Below are positions 17,555 to 24,874 of a stretch of 64,000 nt of DNA, one piece after another; position 1 is the stretch's first letter, and the number at the start of each line of letters is the position of its first letter. Origin of the DNA: Neobacillus drentensis. GTDB taxonomy: Bacteria > Bacillota > Bacilli > Bacillales > Cytobacillaceae. The translations under genes were made by a program, and so were the position numbers. Location: positions 2,842,001 to 2,906,000 of the forward strand of contig NZ_CP091110.1 of NCBI RefSeq assembly GCF_021560175.1. Direction: 5' to 3'. The notes under the pieces were generated by a model that searched no databases, was not told the DNA's origin, and saw nothing but the letters and a program-made list of their open reading frames with translations.

Positions 17555-17767
17555 TTGTTTCAGTTTTTTCTAATTGTAGGAATAGTAGGTATTATGATTT
17601 CAGGTGTGTTTATCGGGGCTTGGGTTGATGGAGACCGTCAAAGAGGAAATTTTTATTCAGAAACCCCAGAAGACAGAAATTCCAGAACAAAAATAGCGTT
17701 AATATCTGGTTTCGTAGGCATACTTTCTTTATTAATTTCCGGATTAATTTATTTCATATTTCAATAA
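17555..17767 (+). CDS. DUF5316-like small membrane protein
   Basis: 70 residues, TTG start at 17555 after AAGGGGGAATT. Two transmembrane helices flank a loop with the pattern GAWVDGDRQRGNFYSETPEDRNSR, which fits DUF5316 proteins of Bacillus. Function unknown. Confidence 0.7.
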   Translation: MFQFFLIVGIVGIMISGVFIGAWVDGDRQRGNFYSETPEDRNSRTKIALISGFVGILSLLISGLIYFIFQ

Positions 17768-17880
17768 CAGATTCTAAAGTGCTTACCATTAACAACTAAA
17801 TGGCAGGTTTTTTCAATAATTATCCTCAATAATTGGTATTTATTGTATAATTGTAAATAAATACCTTTGGAGAGATGTAT

Positions 17881-17976
17881 ATGATATTAAATACAATAAC
17901 ACCTATAGCAATATTAGCAGGTCTTGTTATTTTTGGATACCTAATGGTTAAGTTAGTTAAGGTGTTAAAAAAATAA
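17881..17976 (+). CDS. Single-helix small membrane peptide, 31 residues
   Basis: ATG 17881 with GGAGAGATGTAT upstream, stop TAA at 17974. The peptide has one hydrophobic helix (ITPIAILAGLVIFGYLMV) and a basic tail (KLVKVLKK). Short, but with a proper ribosome site and no overlapping gene. Confidence 0.5.
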   Translation: MILNTITPIAILAGLVIFGYLMVKLVKVLKK

Positions 17977-18078
17977 GGGAGTACAAGTTAGATTATACAA
18001 ATACGATAAAATTTTCTTCTTTTAATCCCCTTTATGTCAAAACATGGATAAGCGGGACAATGGAAAGAGGTGAAGATT

Positions 18079-18300
18079 TTGAAAAAAACAGTATGTGTAG
18101 GTTTAATATCATTTATCTTTGTAAGCAGTTTACTAATATCAATAGGATTTTGGTTGGATATTAAATTTTTAATGTTTAATTTTTACCAAGAAACCTCAAA
18201 AGGATTCGAAGCTGGAGGTTCTTTAATTCCTTTTATTATAGGGTTAATTTGCAGCTATTTTATCGGTAATTACTATCAAAAAAGACAACAGAGTTATTAA
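18079..18300 (+). CDS. Two-helix small membrane protein
   Basis: 73 residues from TTG 18079 (ribosome site GAAAGAGG eight bases upstream); a GTG at 18070 in frame overlaps that site and is less likely. Helices near residues 3-25 and 46-62 enclose an acidic loop, with a basic tail (YYQKRQQSY). No family recognised. Confidence 0.65.
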   Translation: MKKTVCVGLISFIFVSSLLISIGFWLDIKFLMFNFYQETSKGFEAGGSLIPFIIGLICSYFIGNYYQKRQQSY

Positions 18301-18384
18301 GCTAACAGGAGTATCCCTGTATAAGTTTGTGAAGTATTATGGTTACCTTTCCAAATAAAATGTAGGGGGGCAAGAGGTGTAATA

Positions 18385-18489
18385 AAGCTAGGCACCAAAG
18401 GTAGACAGGTAGTGTTCGAGGGAACACCTAAACACATCATCCATGAAGAGCGGTCAATCACGGGAAGATACTTAAGGGAGCATTTATAA
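18385..18489 (+). pseudogene. C-terminal remnant of a UvrA-like ABC protein
   Basis: The frame reads KLGTKGRQVVFEGTP then KHIIHEERSITGRYLREHL and stops at 18487. This is the C-terminal signature of UvrA-type ATPases (V-V-x-E-G-T-P followed by S-x-T-G-R-Y-L). Only about 35 codons remain and nothing upstream encodes the body of the protein. It is a deletion remnant, perhaps of a UvrA paralogue linked to drug resistance. Confidence 0.55.
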
Positions 18490-18535
18490 AATAATCAAAT
18501 AGATATTAATTTTTTCAGTTTTTGCTCCTTGTCGG

Positions 18536-18568
18536 AGGCGATGCTCTATAGAGGCATCGCCTTTTCCA
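18536..18568 (+). terminator. Rho-independent terminator, copy of the one at 17360
   Basis: Same AGGCGATGC / GCATCGCCT stem, loop TCTATAGAG, followed by TTTTCC. Flanks (TTTGCTCCTTGTCGG versus TCTGCTTCTTATCGG) also match, so the two are duplicates. It sits right behind the UvrA remnant. Confidence 0.85.
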
Positions 18569-18763
18569 TTTGTTCTGGGTAGTGGGTGCCTATTTTCCTG
18601 CAGAGGTTGGAAAATTGGAGAAAATTTGAAAAATATTACTCCCTCTTGCTTATCAAATTATCCAGTTTCTTTTAGAAATTCCATATATAAATGGCAGTAT
18701 AGTTAGAAAAAACTGGTGCAATATATAGAGAGTTAATATCATTCAATAATGAGGGATCAATTT

Positions 18764-19299
18764 ATGTACAGCAAAACAGACAAAACGGGTAGCAAGTATC
18801 ATTCACTTCAAACGGATATATGGCTTCATCATGATTTATTTAGTTTTGGCTGGTTAGTATCGTCATTATAAATATATTATTTCTTATCATGTTCATTTTC
18901 TTAATCGACCGCTATAGAACGTTATTAATTTCTTTTGCTTTTATAGTTAGTTTTGTAATTGTTGGTATAGGAGATGAAATAGGCTCTTATTTTGATTTTT
19001 GGAGTTATCCACATCAGTTCCTTGTTTTTACGCATCGATTTAATGCAGTAGATTTTTCTGTGATGCCCGTAATGATGGCTTTAACTTATCAATACTTTTC
19101 AAAGTGGAAGCCTTATCTTGTTGCCACTGTTATTATGTCGGTAATAATTTGTTTTATCGGGATACCGATTTTTGTTTTTTGGGGATTGTATAAATTAGAA
19201 GATTGGAACTACTTCTATTCTTTTTTGGTCACGTTGTTAATGTTTATTATGATGAAAATGATGGTTGATTTTGTAAACAATAGATCAAAAAAGAGATAA
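18764..19299 (+). pseudogene. CBO0543-family membrane protein with N-terminal frameshift
   Basis: ATG 18764 has GAGGGATCAATTT upstream and encodes QTDIWLHHDLFSFGWLV, then stops at 18869. The rest (from ATG 18889) runs in another frame with four membrane helices and the CBO0543 pattern GDEIGSYFDFWSYP and DFSVMPVMMAL. One extra base near 18857-18860 would join them as ...GWLV-IVIINILFLIMFIF..., so a one-base deletion (or read error) has split a CBO0543 gene. The downstream part alone lacks the first helix and a ribosome site. Confidence 0.7.
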
Positions 19300-19371
19300 T
19301 ATTCTAATTTGAAGTTAACTCTTTAGATGAGGCGATGCTTTAAGAAGACATCGTTTATGTTCACTTTTCTA

Positions 19372-19436
19372 AAGCTGTCAGAGTGGCAGCTTTTTATTTT
19401 GCATACAGAGCAGGCGTGGCAGGATAGTATAAGATT
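19372..19436 (+). repeat. Terminator hairpin plus right block of the dispersed element
   Basis: AGCTG-TCAGAGTGG-CAGCT with T tract, then ATACAGAGCAGGCGTGGC and AGGATAGTATAAG. Another weak hairpin (GGCGATGCTT..AAGACATCG) lies just before it. The rest of the gap to 19577 shows nothing. Confidence 0.5.
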
Positions 19437-19574
19437 TTTAGACGGATTTGGCCACAAATAGTGATGTAGGAACAGCTAATTTTTTAAAATAAAAAAAGGT
19501 ACCGTTTGGGTACAAGGAGATTTTGTATCTAGGAATGATTTTAGTTTATGCAAATGACCAGAAAATGATAAAAA

Positions 19575-19597
19575 ATAAACCCCATAAATGGGGTTAA
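19575..19597 (-). terminator. Terminator of the cotD-like gene
   Basis: AACCCC-ATAAAT-GGGGTT, followed on the minus strand by TATTTTTTATC. Confidence 0.8.
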
Positions 19598-19604
19598 AAA
19601 GAAG

Positions 19605-19997
19605 CTAAAATCCAAAAGGTCCCATTGGACAACAAGGATTGACTGGAACACCGCACATAGTATGTGTTTCACAGCATTCATTTACACAGGACTCTGTGTG
19701 TGGAAAATAGTGTTGATGATTAACATGCAGCTTGTTAACGGTTGTTGTATGTGATGGATGTAAATGTGTAACTACTTTATTAAATAAATTTGTTTTTACA
19801 TATTGTTGCGCAGGGTCAACTAGTCCCGGATCATACTGTGTAGGAAACACTTGTGGTGGACAGTATTGAGGTGGACATGGTGGTGGCGGGCAGAATTGGG
19901 ATGGCATTTGTTGCATAGGAGCAATCTGATTAGGCAAGGCGTTTGGCATGGCATTCGGAAACATATTTGGTGGGACATTTCTATTTCTTTTCATCAT
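19605..19997 (-). CDS. cotD: CotD-family spore coat protein
   Basis: 130 residues, ATG with TGGAGGTCATCGA upstream. The C-terminal half carries the CotD pattern: KVVTHLHPSHTTTVNKLHV and NHQHYFPHTES, rich in His, Cys and Pro. An N-terminal Pro/Met/Asn/Gln-rich stretch (PNAMPNALPNQ, PPPPCPPQYCPP) makes it longer than the 75-residue B. subtilis CotD. CotD proteins are assembled in the inner coat of the endospore; cysteines and histidines probably cross-link or bind metal. This gene is direct evidence of a spore-forming host. Expression would be mother-cell specific, though I do not see a clear SigK promoter. Confidence 0.85.
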   Translation of the reverse strand: MMKRNRNVPPNMFPNAMPNALPNQIAPMQQMPSQFCPPPPCPPQYCPPQVFPTQYDPGLVDPAQQYVKTNLFNKVVTHLHPSHTTTVNKLHVNHQHYFPHTESCVNECCETHTMCGVPVNPCCPMGPFGF

Positions 19998-20053
19998 TCG
20001 ATGACCTCCATATGAATTTGTCTTGGTATATCATTAGTCTATTCAAATTTAAA

Positions 20054-20146
20054 TTTTGTGGACTAGTTGAATACCTATTTTAATAGTAGAATGATGCTCC
20101 TTGGGCGCCTTTTCTTGTCCACTCTCGGGCAGGCTAGCGATAGATG
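20054..20146 (+). repeat. Dispersed hairpin element, full copy
   Basis: TTTTGTGGACTAGTTGAATA (left), a short central part GATGCTCCTTGGGCGCC with T tract, and TCTTGTCCACTCTCGGGCAG with GCTAGCGATAGATG (right). It overlaps the likely promoter area of the cotD-like gene. Confidence 0.6.
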
Positions 20147-20164
20147 AATCCATTCCAAATAAAA

Positions 20165-20186
20165 AAAGACGGTTATCCGTCTTTCT
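20165..20186 (-). terminator. Terminator of the small membrane gene at 20194
   Basis: AAAGACGG-TTAT-CCGTCTTT, with T tract on the minus strand. Confidence 0.8.
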
Positions 20187-20193
20187 CTTTAAT

Positions 20194-20385
20194 TTAAAGG
20201 TGAGCTTGACTCTTTCTTTGTTTAATAAAATGAAAAATACAAGATCCTAGGTAATAAAGAAAGAAATAGCCAAAAAGAATGAGAGTCGGTATTGCGTTAG
20301 GAAGTATTTGTATAAGGATAATACCTATAACAAGAAAAATAAATGAAACAATAAAATTAAATTTATATTTCGTTATTCTTTTCAT
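20194..20385 (-). CDS. Two-helix small membrane protein, 63 residues
   Basis: ATG with TTAGAGGTGATTTA upstream on the minus strand. Two hydrophobic helices (FIVSFIFLVIGIILIQIL and LILFGYFFLYYLGSCIF) with basic ends (MKRITKYK, KQRKSQAHL). It has its own terminator. Family not recognised. Confidence 0.65.
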   Translation of the reverse strand: MKRITKYKFNFIVSFIFLVIGIILIQILPNAIPTLILFGYFFLYYLGSCIFHFIKQRKSQAHL

Positions 20386-20424
20386 TAAATCACCTCTAAC
20401 CTTATTTTACCATTATTTCGGGGG

Positions 20425-20620
20425 TGTTTGTGAACCGATGTACTTAAACTATGAGGTGCTGTTGTAAAGGATGAAGAATTCGAGCTTTTCTCCCTGAATT
20501 TCTTTGATGCTTTTCCCTACTAAAAAGCGTGACCCACCCTTAGTTTTGCAACGGTCTTAAATCCGTATTTTTGATAACTTATTTCTTATTGTGGTAACGG
20601 GGCTGGTTAGCTGTACGAGT
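20425..20620 (+). repeat. Dispersed element split by a gene remnant
   Basis: Left block TGTTTGTGAACCGATGTAC with TTAAACTATGAGGTGCTG at 20425-20463; right block TTCTTATTGTGGTAACGGGG with CTGGTTAGCTG at 20584-20613. About 120 bases lie between them, including a minus-strand acetyltransferase-like remnant. Confidence 0.55.
20520..20586 (-). pseudogene. C-terminal remnant of a GNAT acetyltransferase
   Basis: The minus strand reads SYQKYGFKTVAKLRVGHAF and then a stop. Y-x-K-x-GF-K is the end of the acetyl-CoA fold of GNAT proteins. Only about 20 codons remain. Short, hence tentative. Confidence 0.4.
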
Positions 20621-20789
20621 TATAAATTTTATGGTTTAAAGTTTTAGAGCATTTCTTTGATCGGGAATGCTTTTATTTATGTGTAAAAAAGAAAACAATA
20701 AATAAATTATTAAATATAATAAATATTTATTGAAAAACGATAAAATATATATTAAAATCAAAAACAGAAATATAAGTGAGGTGCTTTAT

Positions 20790-21272
20790 ATGGAAAAAGT
20801 AACAACGTTGTTTTTAAAGATAGCGGTTATTCTTTTAGGAATCCCAGTTCTTGCTCTGTGCATCTTTTTGGTGCCTGAGATGGCGGATCTTGCAGCAAAA
20901 TTGCTTCCAGAGTTCGCTTTTATAAAATATCTCGTTTTCATCATTTTTGATGCATCGGCGATCCCTTTTTACATTGCTTTGTATCTGGCTTTCAAACTCT
21001 TACGCTATATCGACAAAAATAAAGCTTTCTCCGATTTATCTGTGCAAGCTTTAAATAAAATCAAATACTGTGCAATCACCATCAGTATTTTGCATGTGCT
21101 AGTTTGGCCGCTCTTCTATATCTTTGCGGAAGTAGACGACGCACCAGGGGTTATCTTTGTAGGCTTGGTTGTTCCTTTTGCTTCGATAATTATCGCTGTC
21201 TTTGCAGCTGTTCTTCAAAAACTTTTACAAGAAGCAATTGATATCAAATCGGAAAATGATCTAACGGTCTGA
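20790..21272 (+). CDS. DUF2975 membrane protein
   Basis: 160 residues from ATG 20790 (GTGAGGTGCTTTAT upstream); a longer frame to 20730 lies in AT-rich promoter DNA. Four transmembrane helices with the DUF2975 arrangement: helix 1 (LFLKIAVILLGIPVLALCIF), the loop with YIDKNKAFSDLSVQALNKIKYCA, and the last two helices. Usually paired with an XRE-type regulator, as here: the HTH gene starts 12 bases downstream. The pair resembles YoaS/YozG of B. subtilis. Role unknown. Confidence 0.85.
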   Translation: MEKVTTLFLKIAVILLGIPVLALCIFLVPEMADLAAKLLPEFAFIKYLVFIIFDASAIPFYIALYLAFKLLRYIDKNKAFSDLSVQALNKIKYCAITISILHVLVWPLFYIFAEVDDAPGVIFVGLVVPFASIIIAVFAAVLQKLLQEAIDIKSENDLTV

Positions 21273-21283
21273 GGTGAATAACA

Positions 21284-21499
21284 ATGGCAATTATAATCAA
21301 TATTGATGTGATGTTAGCAAAAAGGAAAATGAGCGTAACAGAGCTTACGGAGAAGGTTGGAATAACAATGGCGAACCTTTCTATATTAAAAAATGGAAAG
21401 GCTAAAGCGATTCGATTCTCCACTTTAGAGGCAATTTGTAAGGCTTTAGAATGTCAGCCTGGAGATATTTTAGAATACAAAAGTGACGAAGACAGTTAA
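21284..21499 (+). CDS. XRE-family (Cro/C1) transcriptional regulator, YozG-like
   Basis: 71 residues, ATG with TGAGGTGAATAACA upstream. A compact HTH: MLAKRKMSVTELTEKVGITM then ANLSILKNGKAKAIRFSTLE and ICKALECQPGDILEY, the typical pattern of the small single-domain regulators found beside DUF2975 genes. Cotranscribed with the DUF2975 protein upstream and the membrane protein downstream (46-base gap), it probably autoregulates the operon. Confidence 0.9.
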   Translation: MAIIINIDVMLAKRKMSVTELTEKVGITMANLSILKNGKAKAIRFSTLEAICKALECQPGDILEYKSDEDS

Positions 21500-21545
21500 A
21501 CATGGTGGAAGAATTTAATATAGCCATTATCAGAGGAGGTATAAC

Positions 21546-22793
21546 ATGGACATTCACAATTTGATTATTGAAAATTTAGCTAATCCGTATGAGCTGGAGA
21601 GAATGTATAGAAAAGATTCGAAAGCTTTTAAAAAGTCATTTTCACACGCTTGGGAACAAAATCCTGATTCTCAGATTCTTAGCGTATGGTATGAACGATT
21701 GTATTTCAAGGAGACGGCAAATACAGGGAGAATTTTCTTGCTTCAAAAAGGATTCATAATTATGGGTATTTTAGCCATTCTGTCCGGAATAAGCACCAGG
21801 ACCATTTTTCATTTTGTCGAACAGGAAGCAATTGCTCCAATTAATCTGGCTTTTGGTATCATTCCCTTTATTGCTGCCTATTTTATTTACAATAATACAC
21901 CGAAAAAAAGTGTTATTTATTCCCTTGCAGCGTTGTTCCTTATTTCTGGGTTTTATCTTAATATGCTGCCATTAAATGATAACGACACTAAGATCCTTGT
22001 TTATTTACACCTTCCCATATTCTTATGGGTATTAGCAGGGGTTGCATTTACAGGAAATGAATATTCAAAAGGCAATACAAGATTAGCTTATATTAAATTT
22101 AATTTGGAATTTTGTATTCTCTACGCCAGCATGGCAGTTAGCGGAATGGTGCTAGCAGCATTAACCATGCAGTTATTTCGATTTGTTGGCTTGAATATAG
22201 AAGACTTCTATTTTAGTAATGTCGTTTTATTTGGTGCTGCCGCTCTTGCGGTTGTAGCTGCGTACCTGGTATCAATGAATCTTAAACTTGCTAAGAATAT
22301 TACACCCTATATAGCTAAAATTTTTAGTCCGCTTGTCCTGGTTACATTGTTGGTCTATCTTATAACGGTTATATGCGTCGGAAAAAATCCATTCTTAGAC
22401 CGCAATTTCCTCATCGCCTTCAATGGAATACTTCTTGGTGTATTGGCCGTTACCATATTTTCCATTACTGAAAGCGACCCAGACGAGAAAAAGAGCATTT
22501 CAGATATTATTAATTTTGCCTTAATTGTTCTTGCGCTTATCATTGACAGTGTGGCTTTGTCAGCCATCTTGTTTAGACTTTCTTCTTATGGGATTACGCC
22601 TAACAGACTTGCTGTTTTAGGAGTAAACATACTTATCTGGGCAAATCTAATTTTAATCATGCTTTCCTATATCCTTTTTCTACAAAACAAATCCGGACCT
22701 TCAACTATCCAAGATACCGTTACTAAGTATTTGCCGGTCTACGGACTTTGGGCAGCTTTCGTTACATTTACTTTTCCTCTAATTTTTAATTAG
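21546..22793 (+). CDS. Multi-pass membrane protein, DUF4153-like
   Basis: 415 residues, ATG after CAGAGGAGGTATAAC. A cytoplasmic N-terminal stretch (residues 1-60, MDIHNLIIENLANPYELERM and KSFSHAWEQNPDSQILSVWYERLYF) is followed by ten or so transmembrane helices. The motif ITPNRLAVLGVNILIWANL in the last third fits DUF4153-type proteins. It is the third gene of the DUF2975/XRE operon. Function unknown. A hairpin terminator follows. Confidence 0.75.
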   Translation: MDIHNLIIENLANPYELERMYRKDSKAFKKSFSHAWEQNPDSQILSVWYERLYFKETANTGRIFLLQKGFIIMGILAILSGISTRTIFHFVEQEAIAPINLAFGIIPFIAAYFIYNNTPKKSVIYSLAALFLISGFYLNMLPLNDNDTKILVYLHLPIFLWVLAGVAFTGNEYSKGNTRLAYIKFNLEFCILYASMAVSGMVLAALTMQLFRFVGLNIEDFYFSNVVLFGAAALAVVAAYLVSMNLKLAKNITPYIAKIFSPLVLVTLLVYLITVICVGKNPFLDRNFLIAFNGILLGVLAVTIFSITESDPDEKKSISDIINFALIVLALIIDSVALSAILFRLSSYGITPNRLAVLGVNILIWANLILIMLSYILFLQNKSGPSTIQDTVTKYLPVYGLWAAFVTFTFPLIFN

Positions 22794-22849
22794 AAAGGCT
22801 CTGTTAATGTAATAAAAAGCAAATCTTCAATAACTTATAAGGTCCTTAG

Positions 22850-22902
22850 AGCCGATATTATGCAGCTTTTTATACAGAGTTGCATACTATCGGCTTATTT
22901 TC
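22850..22902 (+). terminator. Long-stem terminator of the DUF2975 operon
   Basis: AGCCGATA..TATGCAGCT pairs with AGTTGCATACTATCGGCT (with bulges), followed by TATTTT. Confidence 0.75.
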
Positions 22903-22924
22903 AATAGTATCTTTAGCTTAAAAA

Positions 22925-22975
22925 TGTTTTATATGGTGCGTTAGTTTAACAAGGTGTCGCAATAAGGGATTCTAA
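22925..22975 (+). repeat. Left block of the dispersed element
   Basis: TTATATGGTGCGTTAGTTTA then ACAAGGTGTCGCAATAAGGG. No right block follows. Rest of the gap 22903-23026 shows nothing. Confidence 0.45.
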
Positions 22976-23026
22976 AAAACTTAGAAATACTTTTTTATGT
23001 CTATACATGATTGTTAAAATTAAGAA

Positions 23027-23056
23027 AGGCTGTCTCACATTAGAGTGAGGCAGCCA
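23027..23056 (-). terminator. Terminator of the M28 peptidase gene
   Basis: AGGCTG-TCTCAC pairs with GTGAG-GCAGCC; T-rich on the minus strand side. Confidence 0.7.
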
Positions 23057-23073
23057 TCCGTTTTAAGCTGGAA

Positions 23074-24051
23074 CTATTTAGAAGTGCTTGTCTTGTCCAT
23101 AAATTTTAATAGATCTGTTAATAAAACACTAAAGGTAGACAAATGTTCCTGAATTCTTCCTGGATACGCATTTTCGATAAAATCAATCGAATCGTTTGGT
23201 GTATGCCAAACTTCACCATGTTCCACTGTTTGAGTATAGCCATCTAAATCGCCGATTTCCCAGTTAGTGGATTCTAGATATCCGTAAGGGATACCCTTTG
23301 CTTTGAATGGTGCATGGTCACTCCAATCTCCAGTCGTGCCAGCTGGGTAATCAGGGTTCAGCCCAGGGTTTGTTCCCACGTTTAATTTTTTCTTGTTTAC
23401 AATAGCTAATGCTTGTTCACGAATGAAGCCCGCTTCGCCTTCATCTCCATAAACAAACATGTGATCCCCAACAGCAAGACTGTCCATATTGATCATCCCA
23501 ACCGTATTGTCAATTTCATCGGATGTCATATGATTCGCATAATAGCTAGAACCTTTTAATCCTGGTTCTTCAGCTCCAAACGCGATAAATACAATGGAGT
23601 AAGGTGTATTTATATTCTTCAAAACTTCTGCTACTTCTAATAGCACTCCCACGCCTGAAGCATTATCATCAGCCCCTCGCCCCACGGAAACGGAGTCATA
23701 ATGAGCGCCTACGATGATTTGTTTAGCAGACTTTCCCGGTTTATAGGCAATCACGTTGGAAGATGAAATTTGTTTCCCTCTACTTGTATAAGTAAACGGT
23801 TGTACTTTCGTCTTAAGCCCAATTCGGTCAAATTGACCTTTAATATATTGTTCTGCTAGTCTTTCATTTGGACTTCCTGCTACCCTTTGACCGATTTCAT
23901 ACGTAAGGTATTTCATGTGTTCGTAGGCCATTGCACCATCTTTGTGTGCTAGGGATGGTTTATATGTAATGGTTTGGGCAGAAGCAGCTCCTACAATGGT
24001 CAATAATCCAAACAGTAATGCCACAAAAGAAAACATAAATTTGCTTTTCAC
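23074..24051 (-). CDS. Secreted M28-family zinc aminopeptidase
   Basis: 325 residues. The signal peptide (MKSKFMFSFVALLFGLLTIV, cleavage probably after ASA at about 25) targets it outside the cell. The M28 zinc site is complete: HYDS (His117), GADDNAS (bridging Asp129), GAEEPG (Glu161 base, Glu162 ligand), an Asp in INMDS, and His in VWHTPNDSID. It resembles the catalytic domain of B. subtilis YwaD without its PA domain. It would release N-terminal amino acids from peptides for uptake. ATG with TAGGAGTGATCA upstream; single gene with terminator. Confidence 0.92.
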   Translation of the reverse strand: MKSKFMFSFVALLFGLLTIVGAASAQTITYKPSLAHKDGAMAYEHMKYLTYEIGQRVAGSPNERLAEQYIKGQFDRIGLKTKVQPFTYTSRGKQISSSNVIAYKPGKSAKQIIVGAHYDSVSVGRGADDNASGVGVLLEVAEVLKNINTPYSIVFIAFGAEEPGLKGSSYYANHMTSDEIDNTVGMINMDSLAVGDHMFVYGDEGEAGFIREQALAIVNKKKLNVGTNPGLNPDYPAGTTGDWSDHAPFKAKGIPYGYLESTNWEIGDLDGYTQTVEHGEVWHTPNDSIDFIENAYPGRIQEHLSTFSVLLTDLLKFMDKTSTSK

Positions 24052-24406
24052 ATGATCACTCCTAATTTGTTTATATTTTTATATAGTAATATATTCCAAT
24101 TAGATAAACAATAGATATGTGAGAATTTTCATTCTACTTAATAAAATTAACATCAAGAACCAATTAACTGATAATGTAAAAAAAGAAACCTTAAAAGGAG
24201 GGTTCTATAAGAATTTTTGGGTTTTTAAGAAGCATTGTTCATTTCCGGTGGAAAAGCTTGTGAAACCGCGGCACTGGCTCTTTTTTCTTGTTTGGCTTAG
24301 ATCAGGAAGGATTTTAAATAGCCTTGGAGAATTTTTAGATTATCTACATTAAAAGAGAAACAAAGACGGCTAGTAAAAGGACTTAATTTAAAGAGGTGAT
24401 AGGTAA
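24052..24406. other. Gap without recognised gene
   Basis: A 77-codon frame at 24119-24352 lacks a ribosome site and its composition looks random, so I leave it out. A stretch CTTGTGAAACCGCGGCACTGG with TTTTTTCTTGTTTGGCT near 24259-24297 faintly recalls the dispersed element. Confidence 0.5.
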
Positions 24407-24535
24407 TTGGAGACAATGAAAATAAGAAGAATTGCAGTCGATTCCATTCTTTATACTGACGTGGACGATTGTGAAACAGACGATAATATAGAAGATTGGG
24501 ATATTCAATTTGAAGGAGGGCTTATCAGTACTTGA
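24407..24535 (+). CDS. Acidic small protein, 42 residues
   Basis: Start TTG 24407 with AAGAGGTGATAGGTAA at proper distance (ATG 24416 is in frame too); stop TGA at 24533. The C-terminal half is strongly acidic (DVDDCETDDNIEDWDIQFE). No homologue recognised. A terminator follows at 24620. Confidence 0.5.
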   Translation: METMKIRRIAVDSILYTDVDDCETDDNIEDWDIQFEGGLIST

Positions 24536-24619
24536 AGGTAGATTAAATACCACAAAATTGGTGCGTAGCAAACTTCAAAACTGCATCATTCCTTAAATTT
24601 TACTTATATATAATTGTTC

Positions 24620-24656
24620 AAAAAGTCTCGAAAATTATTTACGAGACTTTTTTTAT
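24620..24656 (+). terminator. Rho-independent terminator
   Basis: AAAAAGTCTCG pairs perfectly with CGAGACTTTTT, loop AAAATTATTTA, T tract behind. Confidence 0.85.
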
Positions 24657-24874
24657 TTATCCATTCGCGGATAGCATATGAACTCGTAAAGAATTCTTAA
24701 TAAAACATCTTGATTGATGATGTTAACCACCCATCTATTCAAATGTTTTTGCCATAAAGATATTGGGTAGTAAAAAATACAGTATCCATAATGTTGACAA
24801 GCTGAAGTTTTTCGAAGGATGTATGGAGTTAGTAATGTTTTAACCTTAGATTTGGCAAGGGGGAATCTCAAACG

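Noticed and set aside
24119..24352. 77-codon frame
   Set aside because: No ribosome site, AT-driven composition, no pattern of a protein family.
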